From a virus: 21,979 bases of DNA. A model generated the notes under the pieces. The model ran no database searches, was not told the origin of the DNA, and worked only from the letters and a program-made list of their open reading frames with translations. Below are positions 13,524 through 20,441 of the stretch, one piece after another (position 1 is the first letter of the stretch; each line of letters begins with the position of its first letter). The position numbers and the translations under genes were made by a program. The stretch is taken from positions 1 to 21,979 of the IMG/VR virus record IMGVR_UViG_3300003937_000125, one strand, 5' to 3'.

Positions 13524-13870
13524 TAGTATTCCTCCTTATCAATTTCTTCTGCAAGAAATTCTCCTTTATTTAATCTAATAAATCTTTTTTGCTTGCTTTT
13601 CAAAAACTTTGAATAAAATTCAGAGTTTAGAATAACTCCATCAAGTTCTTCAATATGATAAGATTGAGCATATCTGAAAATAGTCCACCAATCAGCATCT
13701 AAATTAGAGTTTTTATGAATCCATCTAGCAATAGTTTTTAATGAATATCCTTCCATTTGCTTTTCAATTCTTTCAACCATACATTCTTCGCAGTAGTCTT
13801 TACTGCCTTCACTATGGTATATCTCTAATCCATGTGTTTCACATGGTATCTTAATTTCTATTTCTTTCAT
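13523..13870 (-). CDS. Hypothetical protein with CxxH/CxxC zinc knuckle, 115 aa
   Basis: Residues 10-30 hold CETHGLEIYH and then CEEC, four possible zinc ligands in a small knuckle. The remainder is helical with aromatic residues (DADWWTIFRYAQSYHIEEL). No catalytic motif is seen. AAAGGAGA precedes the ATG, and the gene begins 2 nt after the TFB stop, so it is translated with TFB. A DNA- or RNA-polymerase-binding role is possible but unproven. Confidence 0.8.
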   Translation of the reverse strand: MKEIEIKIPCETHGLEIYHSEGSKDYCEECMVERIEKQMEGYSLKTIARWIHKNSNLDADWWTIFRYAQSYHIEELDGVILNSEFYSKFLKSKQKRFIRLNKGEFLAEEIDKEEY

Positions 13871-13872
13871 TT

Positions 13873-14733
13873 TTATTCTCTCCTTTCTAATTCACTTATT
13901 TGTTTGCCTTTTACTTGGGCACAAGTTTTTAATCCAATTAAACCTAAAAGGTCTTTGGTTTGTTTCTGTATTGCCGACCAAGAAGCATCTGTCTTCTCGG
14001 CAATAAGCGTCAATGTTATTCTTGGATATACAAAGATGTTCTTTGAAATCCAACAAATGCTTTCATAGTAAGCGTTTCTTTTATTATAGTCGCTACTATT
14101 AACTATTCTCTCAAACATTTCTAAAGTTTCCATACATTGAGAAATGAAAACAATATCATCTGTTATTTGATTGGCTACTTTCTTTAGTAAGTATTGGGGG
14201 TCGGCTTCCATATGTCTCATTCTACTACCATAATAGGTAGATATTCTGCGTATCAAACGATTCAATGACTTTCCCGAACAACTAAACTCTTCACTCAATT
14301 TTCTAATCTTGATTGGAGTTTTATTTTCTTTCATCACAAACCACACTACTGCGGTCGCTCTTACTTCTAATGAAACTCCCTTGAATACATTCTTAGAATG
14401 TAATTCTCTATACACTTCTCCTACCCTATCTCTAAGAGTAGTAGTAGAATCAAATACATTAGAAAGAACCATTTGGCACATTACTACGCCTTTCTTCAGG
14501 TGGTTGTCTTTATCACTATATCTATTGTGGATATGGGCCATTTTCCCATTACCAGAAACAATACTACCTAATCCTGTTCTTTCGGAAGATTTTAACAATA
14601 CTTCCTTATCTACTGACATTTGCCGCTCTTCAAACATTTCAGTTACAGCGATAAGGCCGCATTCTACACAGGCGGTTTCGCCCATTACTTCATCATATTC
14701 AAAATTACTTGTGTTGCACTCTAAGCATTTCAT
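13873..14733 (-). CDS. tfb: Transcription factor B (TFB/TFIIB homologue)
   Basis: The N-terminus is a TFIIB zinc ribbon: C3-x2-C6 and C22-x2-C25 (KCLECN to CVECGLI). A short linker with ERTGLGS resembles the B-reader/linker end, and two helical cyclin-like repeats follow (about 80-180 and 185-280). Archaeal TFB bridges TBP at the TATA box and RNA polymerase. Cellular TFBs are about 300 aa; this one is 286. The start at 14733 places Met two residues before the first Cys and overlaps the end of the upstream gene by 29 nt; a longer start at 14760 would add nine residues unlike the family. A viral TFB could direct polymerase to viral promoters such as those at 855-864 and 21696-21702. Confidence 0.9.
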   Translation of the reverse strand: MKCLECNTSNFEYDEVMGETACVECGLIAVTEMFEERQMSVDKEVLLKSSERTGLGSIVSGNGKMAHIHNRYSDKDNHLKKGVVMCQMVLSNVFDSTTTLRDRVGEVYRELHSKNVFKGVSLEVRATAVVWFVMKENKTPIKIRKLSEEFSCSGKSLNRLIRRISTYYGSRMRHMEADPQYLLKKVANQITDDIVFISQCMETLEMFERIVNSSDYNKRNAYYESICWISKNIFVYPRITLTLIAEKTDASWSAIQKQTKDLLGLIGLKTCAQVKGKQISELERRE

Positions 14734-15880
14734 CAAAATCCATCCTATTCGTATTTTCATCTGCGACTAAATATCGCTTAATTGTATTTACTATTTGTAT
14801 TGTATGAGTATCATTAATTAAGGCTAATGCCCTTGTTGCGAATTGGTCGCCAAGAGAAGAACCCTTTGCCATATTATCAATACATATTGGGCCTTTCCAT
14901 TGCCAAACACATTCCGATAATGGTATTGGCATGTTATTTTCATCAGTTTTAGGCTTTGGCTGACAAACAAAAGTAGATACCATTTGAATATCGCTCTTGT
15001 ATTCATTAGCATTTAGTAGCCAATCGTAGCCTTGTCCTTTGATATAAAGAGACTTGGGTTCTTTTCCATCCATGACTAGATGAAGATTATTTGGCGATTC
15101 TTCTACTAATTCATGTAGCAATTGAATCGCTCTATCTTCTACAATGTCCTGTTGTCGGTTCTGTCTTAGGAATTGACGCATTAATTCTAAATCTGAATCA
15201 GTTGGTTCTTTCCCTAACAAGTAAGTATATAATCGCTTAATTCCCATATGCTTAAACTTACCTTGTTTCTTGTCATGTAAGAAAAAGGTGCAAAACTTAT
15301 CTAATTCTTTATTAGGAATGCTTGCCCAAACGCCATCACTTATCTCAATAGCGCATTCTTTTTCTGAAATCTGCTGAACATTCAAGCGAACATCTACTTT
15401 CTCAAAATTGACATAATAATGAAATGGCACTCTGTTCTCAAGACAATACTTTACATTCTCAGATAAACTTAAAACTTTCATCAAGGATGACATTAACTTA
15501 ACTGGTGATTTTTCACGAATTGCCGAAACTGTTACTCTAGCCAAGGCATTGGCAATAGTGCTAGCCGATTCGGATTTACCATTCAATCGAAATCTACCAT
15601 TAGTGCGTTGTAATGCTATCGGTAGAGACTCTATGTTTATAACAATGGGTTCTGACTTAAATCGAATTCTAGGTGCGTTGTAATGCACTTTCTTAGCCAA
15701 TGTTCTTTTCCAAAACTGAACAAGACCCGCATGAATTGGGTCTTTTTCATTCCTTTGATATTCGACCTTGTATTCCCAACCACTACTATAATTAATAATA
15801 CTATTACTGGTTACAGTAACAGTGGGGTAGTATTCTCGACTATCATCTGGTTTTCTTATTCTTATTCCTATTCTATCCAT
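14705..15880 (-). CDS. Hypothetical protein, 391 aa
   Basis: I do not recognise this protein. The first 200 residues are beta-rich and basic; the middle has a Lys-rich stretch (HDKKQGKFKHMGIKRLYTYL) and helices (QFLRQNRQQDIVEDRAIQLL). The last 100 residues end in helical DQFATRALALINDTHT. There is no signal peptide, membrane segment or P-loop. The ATG at 15880 is preferred to a GTG at 15889, as GATGTGA sits 5 nt before it. It directly precedes TFB and overlaps it, so a transcription-related or replication-initiator role is possible. Confidence 0.82.
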   Translation of the reverse strand: MDRIGIRIRKPDDSREYYPTVTVTSNSIINYSSGWEYKVEYQRNEKDPIHAGLVQFWKRTLAKKVHYNAPRIRFKSEPIVINIESLPIALQRTNGRFRLNGKSESASTIANALARVTVSAIREKSPVKLMSSLMKVLSLSENVKYCLENRVPFHYYVNFEKVDVRLNVQQISEKECAIEISDGVWASIPNKELDKFCTFFLHDKKQGKFKHMGIKRLYTYLLGKEPTDSDLELMRQFLRQNRQQDIVEDRAIQLLHELVEESPNNLHLVMDGKEPKSLYIKGQGYDWLLNANEYKSDIQMVSTFVCQPKPKTDENNMPIPLSECVWQWKGPICIDNMAKGSSLGDQFATRALALINDTHTIQIVNTIKRYLVADENTNRMDFDEMLRVQHK

Positions 15881-15885
15881 AATCT

Positions 15886-16056
15886 TCACATCATATATAT
15901 ATTGTCATGTTTAATTTTCATAGCACAGTTATCGTGCATTTCTTTTCTAATTTCTTCTGGTATTAGCAACTGTTGGCCGCATATGCGACAAGAGGTTGCT
16001 ATTCTTTTTTTGTAAGTCCTATGACTTGTTGTATAATTGGGGTTCTTTTCTTTCAT
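15886..16056 (-). CDS. 56-aa basic protein with Cys/His knuckle
   Basis: This small gene lies between 15880 and 16053. It encodes a basic protein with CRIC (residues 23-26) and a later HDNC (41-44), four possible zinc ligands, and ends in Met-Met. AGGTGG stands 6 nt before the ATG. The start overlaps the previous stop (ATGA), and the stop lies 5 nt before the next gene, so it fits the operon's spacing exactly. Function is unknown; a nucleic-acid- or protein-binding knuckle is likely. Confidence 0.72.
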   Translation of the reverse strand: MKEKNPNYTTSHRTYKKRIATSCRICGQQLLIPEEIRKEMHDNCAMKIKHDNIYMM

Positions 16057-16391
16057 GATTTCCACCTAAATGCTATTTTGCAGACCTCGCAATTGTAGTC
16101 GCATTCGTCTTTGTTATTTTCGTGATAGATAAAAGCATTTGCTCTTTCTACCAAATTCTTATCCTTCCAAGTATCAAAGCCCAGTTCTATTGCCTCGTCT
16201 AATTCCCATAAAGCAGCATTAACACTTTGCTCAATTCTAAACAATCTGTCTTCCTCCGGTAACTCTTCGCAAACTTCTAAGGCTAATAATATTTTTCCTT
16301 TGCTATCTTTTGAAAATTGATTTAACAGCGACACTACCGCTTTCTTATAGCCCGAATAGGGTAATTTTCTATAAGAAAGCGGGCGAGGCAA
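16053..16391 (-). CDS. Hypothetical protein, 112 aa, TTG start
   Basis: The frame has no ATG near its start. A TTG at 16391 preceded by GAGGTGGTTAA is the likely initiator, making the first residues MPRPLSYRKL. The body is helical and acidic (LALEVCEELPEEDRLFRIEQ), and the C-terminus has CDYNCEVC, a possible metal-binding or redox cluster. It begins 9 nt after the ribonucleotide reductase stop, so it may assist that enzyme, for example as a reductant, but this is inference. No family is recognised. Confidence 0.75.
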   Translation of the reverse strand: MPRPLSYRKLPYSGYKKAVVSLLNQFSKDSKGKILLALEVCEELPEEDRLFRIEQSVNAALWELDEAIELGFDTWKDKNLVERANAFIYHENNKDECDYNCEVCKIAFRWKS

Positions 16392-16400
16392 TTAACCACC

Positions 16401-18275
16401 TCAAATATCGCAAAGTCCACCGGCACAAGCAATTTCGCCGGATAAATCAGTATTGTCTTCACTTTCGATTATCTTAGTTAAATCAATAGAACCAAGGAGA
16501 GCATACATATCATTGTATTGTTCCTTACTAATAGTCTCAAATGGTGCTTGTTTGTATGTTCCACCATCATAAGGAAGAACAGCCAATCCATTGTAGTAAT
16601 GGCGGTTAAACCACATCCATTCTGCAACATCATCCCATTCGTCTTCTTTGATTGAAATAGTCGCTGAAACATTATGAGTGTTCATTCCATCAACATGCCC
16701 ATTATTAACCCACCTAATACTAAATTGTTTCACCCTTTCAAGTAAATCAAATACACTTTCTTTTCGAGTGATTGCATTATCTGGTGCTTTTTGAGGAATA
16801 CTAATTACGGCTTGTTCTGTTGGATTGAAATACTCATCCTCCACTAATTCGGGATGATTGTTTGCCAAATAAGAATAAATTGCTTCATTCTTTCCAACTC
16901 GAACACGACGAATATAATACTCATCATGCCAAGCATGTATTCCCGAAGAAGAACCTAATACAAGAGAAGTTGTTCCTGCGGGCTTAACACAAGTTACTCT
17001 ACTAGCAGGATTAATTTGTAGTATTTTAGCAACTCTACGGTTCTCTAATTTTGCTTGTAGAGAAGCCGATTCAATATCCAATTTCTCAACGATATTAGAT
17101 GCAATACCTGTCATTGACACACCCAACAAAGAGTCTTTCTCAGTAGTCTTTCGCCAAATATCTCTCAAGTAGTGAAAATCAGTATATCCTGCTTGTAGTG
17201 TTCCTAAAAACGAAGCCGCTTTAACTCGGTCTTCTAAATCCTTTTGTCCTTCAATGTTTGAAGCATTTACTTCTGTCAAATTACAGAATTGAAACGGTCT
17301 TAGTGCAATTTCACAACATGGATTTGTTCCCCAATCTTTATCATTACTAAAATAAATTCCGGGTTCTCCACTACCACTCAATTGTATTCTTTCCCAAATA
17401 GACATGAAAAATTCTTTATTGATTCTATGTCTAAGTAATACTGCTGAATTATTTGCTCTTCCTCGTTGTGGGCTATTTTCCCACCAATTACCGGATTTGC
17501 AAGAAAGCATCTTAGCATCATCAGCACTAAATAGACTAATCATAGCCGCACGACGAATACCACCTGCTAATACCGCATCAGCAATATGGCACATAATATC
17601 ATGTGCTTGAATAGGTTCAAGTTTAGAACCATTAGGGATATTTTGTAGCATACCTTCGACCTTTACTAAACATTCCCGCAAAGGTTGAGGGCCGGGGGCT
17701 TTTCCACCAGAAGTCTTCAAAAGAGAACCTTTGGGTCTAATATCAGAATAGTCAAACTTAGGGCTATCCTTTTTAATTCCCATGTAACATTCCATCAATA
17801 CTTTAACAGCGTCTGCCCAACCTTCAATAGAATCATTAATAAGATAACGACGCTTTCTTGCGTCATTAGGTTGTTGGATTTCTGGTAATTGTTCAATATG
17901 GTGTCTTTGGACAGAATACCCAACCCCCGTTCCACCGAGAAGAAGAAACATAGATTCACTAAAAGCAATATAGGAGTCAATAGGCATATAAGCGCAGTTA
18001 TAAACCCTATTCGGGCTAATCTCCACAGGCTTTCCGCCAAATTGCATAGAGCGCATTGACGGGAGGATTTTTCGGGTTCTGATAAAGTTAGTATATATGT
18101 CATGTATTTCATTCTCCAGTTGAGGGTATGTTTTTATGTGCATTTGTTCGTTTCTTGAGACTATTTCATCCCAAGTTTCTCGTCTATTTAATTCCGGTAA
18201 AAACCGAGCATATTTCATATGCACAGTAATATCAGATAGTATTTGAATTGCTTTGTTTTCTTTGTTTTCTTTCAT
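16401..18275 (-). CDS. nrdJ: Class II (B12-dependent) ribonucleotide reductase, monomeric type
   Basis: This enzyme makes deoxyribonucleotides from ribonucleotides using adenosylcobalamin. Active-site residues line up with the Lactobacillus leichmannii triphosphate reductase: Cys94 (VYNCAY), the NPCCEI motif with Cys320 as thiyl and Glu322, Cys331 in FCNL exactly 11 residues later, the VKPAGTTS loop, and a C-terminal shuttle pair C617-AGGL-C622. At 624 aa it is shorter than the bacterial enzyme (about 740). Start: the ATG at 18275 follows AGGTG and lies 2 nt after the upstream stop. A start at 18362 would overlap the neighbour by 85 nt and add residues unlike the family. Class II needs neither oxygen nor a second subunit, which suits a virus in variable oxygen. 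Confidence 0.95.
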   Translation of the reverse strand: MKENKENKAIQILSDITVHMKYARFLPELNRRETWDEIVSRNEQMHIKTYPQLENEIHDIYTNFIRTRKILPSMRSMQFGGKPVEISPNRVYNCAYMPIDSYIAFSESMFLLLGGTGVGYSVQRHHIEQLPEIQQPNDARKRRYLINDSIEGWADAVKVLMECYMGIKKDSPKFDYSDIRPKGSLLKTSGGKAPGPQPLRECLVKVEGMLQNIPNGSKLEPIQAHDIMCHIADAVLAGGIRRAAMISLFSADDAKMLSCKSGNWWENSPQRGRANNSAVLLRHRINKEFFMSIWERIQLSGSGEPGIYFSNDKDWGTNPCCEIALRPFQFCNLTEVNASNIEGQKDLEDRVKAASFLGTLQAGYTDFHYLRDIWRKTTEKDSLLGVSMTGIASNIVEKLDIESASLQAKLENRRVAKILQINPASRVTCVKPAGTTSLVLGSSSGIHAWHDEYYIRRVRVGKNEAIYSYLANNHPELVEDEYFNPTEQAVISIPQKAPDNAITRKESVFDLLERVKQFSIRWVNNGHVDGMNTHNVSATISIKEDEWDDVAEWMWFNRHYYNGLAVLPYDGGTYKQAPFETISKEQYNDMYALLGSIDLTKIIESEDNTDLSGEIACAGGLCDI

Positions 18276-18277
18276 AT

Positions 18278-18652
18278 TTAACACCTGTATGTTTTTGCGT
18301 TTGGTAATTCTAGAAGAGAAGTAAATGAATGAAGCCATTCGCCATCTTTGTAAATGACCCATTCTTTTTCTTCAATAAACTTCCAGTTATCAAAATCTTC
18401 GACTGCTGTTTCACCATGCTTAGAAATAAGCATTTCTACACAATCGAAGGTATTACCTTGATAATTTATAATTGAATGTCCTTTAGCGCATATTTTTCCA
18501 GTCTTACCCTGCGCTATAATATACATATCTTCATAAAAGTCGGGTTTAAAGACCGCTTTCTCTCCGAAGATATGGGGAATAAGCATTTGCCAACCTTTTG
18601 TTTGTAAAAAAAGATTTAATGCTTCCTTAGAGATAAAAATAGATAAGTCCAT
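18278..18652 (-). CDS. Hypothetical protein, 124 aa
   Basis: The protein begins MDLSIFISKEALNLFLQTKG and has mixed strands with a Lys/Gly segment (IIAQGKTGKICAKGHS) and many aromatics near the end. No family is recognised. The ATG at 18652 is chosen because a longer frame from 18721 would read straight through the GC-rich hairpin at 18666-18710. The SD is weak. Its stop lies 2 nt before nrdJ and it should be co-translated with it, so a link to nucleotide metabolism is possible. Confidence 0.75.
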   Translation of the reverse strand: MDLSIFISKEALNLFLQTKGWQMLIPHIFGEKAVFKPDFYEDMYIIAQGKTGKICAKGHSIINYQGNTFDCVEMLISKHGETAVEDFDNWKFIEEKEWVIYKDGEWLHSFTSLLELPNAKTYRC

Positions 18653-18665
18653 GTTTGCCACACTC

Positions 18666-18710
18666 AAAAAAGGGGCAGGGGATTGCCTCGTAAGGCAACA
18701 CCCCCACCCC
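18666..18710 (-). terminator. Long GC-rich hairpin followed by six U
   Basis: On the minus strand GGGGTGGGGGTGTTGCCT pairs with AGGCAATCCCCTGCCCC around a TACG tetraloop, allowing a few G-U pairs and one bulge, to give a stem of about 17 pairs. TTTTTT follows at 18671-18666. This is the form of an intrinsic terminator and would end the transcript of the small-gene cluster at 18746-21923. It is only 14 nt before the next ATG, so it could instead act as a 5'-leader structure if a promoter lies at 18733-18740. Confidence 0.7.
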
Positions 18711-18732
18711 AAGATTCGCAAGTTGTGGTCGG

Positions 18733-18740
18733 TTTAATAA
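18733..18740 (-). promoter_or_regulatory. Possible TATA-like box (TTATTAAA)
   Basis: The AT-rich octamer lies inside GGTTATTAAACC, directly after the stop of the ubiquitin-like gene and about 25 nt before the hairpin at 18666-18710. It is the only TATA-like element in this gap and could drive the 18278-18652 and nrdJ genes. The match to the archaeal consensus is modest. Confidence 0.35.
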
Positions 18741-18745
18741 CCTGC

Positions 18746-18946
18746 TTATCCGCCAACGATAGCAGGAGTCAAATTAACTGAAGTAACTTCATCCCAGTTA
18801 ATTTCAGTAATATTCTCCCTTGAAACCAATACATTGTCAATAAACACCCAATGAGTCGGGTGTGTATCAATTTGTTCAAGAACCCCACTACTTTCAAGTG
18901 TGAGGTCGGTGTGGCCTGTTTCATTCAAAATCCGTAATTTAATCAT
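18746..18946 (-). CDS. Ubiquitin/ThiS/MoaD-like protein ending in Gly-Gly, 66 aa
   Basis: The 66 residues follow a beta-grasp order: strand IKLRILNE, strand TDLTLES, a short helix (VLEQIDTHP), strand THWVFIDNVLVS, then WDEVTSVNLTPAIVGG. The ending is that of MoaD/ThiS sulfur carriers and ubiquitin-like modifiers (compare VxLxPAVxGG), with the mature di-glycine as the last two residues. The length suits ThiS/MoaD (65-85 aa). Such C-termini are adenylated by E1/ThiF enzymes, and this genome has one (12616-13173) plus a JAMM protease (11095-11643). It could be a protein modifier or a sulfur carrier. GGAGG lies 7 nt before the ATG, which overlaps the previous stop. No Lys-rich tail follows GG, so no processing is needed. 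Confidence 0.72.
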   Translation of the reverse strand: MIKLRILNETGHTDLTLESSGVLEQIDTHPTHWVFIDNVLVSRENITEINWDEVTSVNLTPAIVGG

Positions 18947-19044
18947 ACATATTCCTCCGTTGTGTTCTCTCCATGTCCTACACCCTTATAAACAGATGTC
19001 TGTCGGGCGGTCTTTTCATTTTTGTTCATTTTTCCTTTATTCAT
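18943..19044 (-). CDS. Hypothetical basic peptide, 33 aa
   Basis: The start MNKGKMNKNEKTARQTSVYK is preceded by GGAAGTGA at 5 nt, and the stop overlaps the start of the ubiquitin-like gene (ATGA), whose SD lies within this gene's last codons. It could be a true peptide or mainly a coupling leader for the next gene. A longer frame from 19125 would overlap the upstream gene and is less likely. No function can be assigned. Confidence 0.5.
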   Translation of the reverse strand: MNKGKMNKNEKTARQTSVYKGVGHGENTTEEYV

Positions 19045-19060
19045 TTTTTTCACTTCCTTT

Positions 19061-19327
19061 TCAATATTCGGCTTCATAAGCCCTATCCTCTCGCTCAAAA
19101 CTTCTTTGTTCCAATAAATACGCATCTAGTAGCGAATCCATTTTCCCTTGAAGGGCTTCCATTATTCCTGCAATAACCTTTCTATTGTAACTAATCCATA
19201 TCTTATGATAGATATTGACTATTACTTTAGGGTCATCGTTCTCATTCATCGTAATTACAATAGGTGGTAATTCACTATCATCAACCATTCTAAATTCGAC
19301 TTTCTTTTCTTTTTCCATTATATTCAT
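19061..19327 (-). CDS. Hypothetical protein, 88 aa
   Basis: The protein has an N-terminal beta-like half (FRMVDDSELPPIVITMN, VIVNIYHKIWIS) and a C-terminal charged helix (LEQRSFEREDRAYEAEY). It has no Cys and no known motif. GGAGG lies 7 nt before the ATG, which overlaps the previous stop. It is part of the small-gene cluster before the ubiquitin-like gene. Confidence 0.75.
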   Translation of the reverse strand: MNIMEKEKKVEFRMVDDSELPPIVITMNENDDPKVIVNIYHKIWISYNRKVIAGIMEALQGKMDSLLDAYLLEQRSFEREDRAYEAEY

Positions 19328-19689
19328 TGGTATTCCTCCATTTCAAAATTAGGTAGCACTTTGGCAACTACCTCTCCATTTTCGTCATATTCTTCTTGAG
19401 TTATTTGTTCCATTACCCACTTTGCGTCTTCGTGCATTACCATCCGAACATTGTCACTATTGTTAGAAAACAACGGCACTTCTACATTATCGAAAAAACG
19501 CCTTTGTAATTCCATGACTAATATTTCAGAATAGGCTTCTGCCGCTTCATCAGTTATAGGTAGTTCGCTATTTTTAATAATATCAGTTATTTCACTAATG
19601 GTAATAACTCCATTAGCAAACAGCAAGTTAAGTATATTTCTATCTATTTGACCCAACATGCTATTTTCCTCTTGGCCGGTTAAGGTCAT
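19324..19689 (-). CDS. Hypothetical protein, 121 aa, possible HTH
   Basis: Residues 13-40 (QIDRNILNLLFANGVITISE, then ITDIIKNS) have the spacing of an N-terminal winged-helix segment, followed by acidic helices and a strand-rich end (VVAKVLPNFEMEEYQ). No known family is assigned. GGTGATGGT precedes the ATG at 19689. An internal ATG at 19659 also has an SD-like GAGG, so the start could be ten residues later. Confidence 0.75.
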   Translation of the reverse strand: MTLTGQEENSMLGQIDRNILNLLFANGVITISEITDIIKNSELPITDEAAEAYSEILVMELQRRFFDNVEVPLFSNNSDNVRMVMHEDAKWVMEQITQEEYDENGEVVAKVLPNFEMEEYQ

Positions 19690-19985
19690 ACCATCACCTG
19701 CAACAAGGACACAAGGGACTCTTTATTCTTTGCCCCCACAAGGGCAAAAAGTCGCTCAAAATCAGGGTTATCGTCAGCATCAACCAAACTAATTAGAGTA
19801 TCGGACAACAATCTAGCCATTCTATTCATACTCAAATCCATCAAAACCATAGTCAGTTTAACTCTTAACTCTTGTTTCATTTTTTCATGTGACATACACT
19901 CAACACAATTAACTCTCATCATTACATCATGGTAATAATCTGGTTGTAGAGTATATCCTTCATTATTACATTCTTTACAATTCAT
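19686..19985 (-). CDS. Zinc-ribbon protein, 99 aa
   Basis: The N-terminal MNCKECNNEG and later NCVEC form two CxxC pairs about 20 residues apart, a zinc ribbon. A long helical C-terminal part follows (MVLMDLSMNRMARLLSDTLI). The ATG at 19985 is chosen over 20018 because GGAGGGAGAAGA precedes it and the ribbon then begins at residue 3, as in TFB and other ribbons here. Function is unknown; transcription or RNA-polymerase binding is possible. Confidence 0.75.
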   Translation of the reverse strand: MNCKECNNEGYTLQPDYYHDVMMRVNCVECMSHEKMKQELRVKLTMVLMDLSMNRMARLLSDTLISLVDADDNPDFERLFALVGAKNKESLVSLLQVMV

Positions 19986-20125
19986 TCTTCTCCCTCCGCA
20001 TTGTCGCCATCTATCCATCTACCGTTTACATAGAAAAAGCCGCAATCATTAAGTAAATCATGGCAGTCTCTTAACCTCGATATCAATACTTTATTTCGTT
20101 CTTGTAAACGCACTATTTCTTTCAT
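19982..20125 (-). CDS. Hypothetical protein, 47 aa
   Basis: This short gene fills the gap between 19985 and 20122. It begins MKEIVRLQERNKVLISRLRD, a helix with a possible short coiled coil. It continues with a Cys-x-x-x-x-x-x-Cys segment and YVNGRWIDGD, and ends GEE. It starts in an exact 18-nt junction cassette (GGAGATGAAGAAGAATGA) and its last codons form the SD of the next gene. Function is unknown. Confidence 0.7.
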   Translation of the reverse strand: MKEIVRLQERNKVLISRLRDCHDLLNDCGFFYVNGRWIDGDNAEGEE

Positions 20126-20139
20126 TCTTCTTCATCTCC
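20122..20139 (-). repeat. Junction cassette B, copy 2
   Basis: This is an exact 18-nt copy joining the 20122-20340 gene to the 47-codon gene at 19982-20125. Confidence 0.85.
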
Positions 20140-20340
20140 AAATAATTCTTCATAACCATCTCCATTCTCATAATCTTCACGAAGACTACTTTCATAATCA
20201 CTCATTCCAACTCGATATGCTATGGGGTCAATTCGATATAATCCCACTGATGGGGAATACTCCAAACTGCCAATTTTAATCTTTGGGTAGCATTCGTCTA
20301 ACATATCATCATACAATTCTTTTAATAGTTTTTCATTCAT
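20122..20340 (-). CDS. Hypothetical acidic protein, 72 aa
   Basis: This is a strongly acidic small protein (LYDDMLDECYPKIKIG, YENGDGYEELFGDEEE) with several Tyr. It might mimic nucleic acid or bind a basic partner, but no family is recognised. Both its start and its end lie in exact copies of the 18-nt cassette, so it is a cassette-bounded gene. Confidence 0.75.
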   Translation of the reverse strand: MNEKLLKELYDDMLDECYPKIKIGSLEYSPSVGLYRIDPIAYRVGMSDYESSLREDYENGDGYEELFGDEEE

Positions 20341-20354
20341 TCTTCTTCATCTCC
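20337..20354 (-). repeat. Junction cassette B, copy 3
   Basis: This is an exact 18-nt copy joining the 30-codon gene to the 20122-20340 gene. Confidence 0.85.
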
Positions 20355-20429
20355 TTCTATACCCAAATGGGCAGTTATTTTCTTCAATTCTTCTAGTATT
20401 TGTGCAAGCCAATATCCATCATTTATCAT
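20337..20429 (-). CDS. Hypothetical peptide, 30 aa
   Basis: A very short gene, MINDGYWLAQILEELKKITA and ten more residues, ends GDEEE. It starts in a perfect GGAGGAATAAATATG cassette (20427-20441) and ends in an exact 18-nt cassette (20337-20354). The two strong signals argue that it is translated. It may be a functional peptide or a coupling leader. Confidence 0.6.
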   Translation of the reverse strand: MINDGYWLAQILEELKKITAHLGIEGDEEE

Positions 20430-20441
20430 ATTTATTCCTCC
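20427..20441 (-). repeat. Junction cassette A, copy 3
   Basis: This is an exact copy of GGAGGAATAAATATG. It ends the 20432-21097 gene (QEE-stop) and starts the 30-codon gene at 20337-20429. Confidence 0.85.

Noticed and set aside
18276-18362. Longer ribonucleotide reductase start at 18362
   Set aside because: It overlaps the upstream gene by 85 nt and adds residues unlike the family. The ATG at 18275 has AGGTG at the right distance.
18653-18721. N-terminal extension of the 18278 gene (start at 18721)
   Set aside because: The added codons read straight through the GC-rich hairpin and U-tract. The shorter ATG at 18652 gives a normal protein start.
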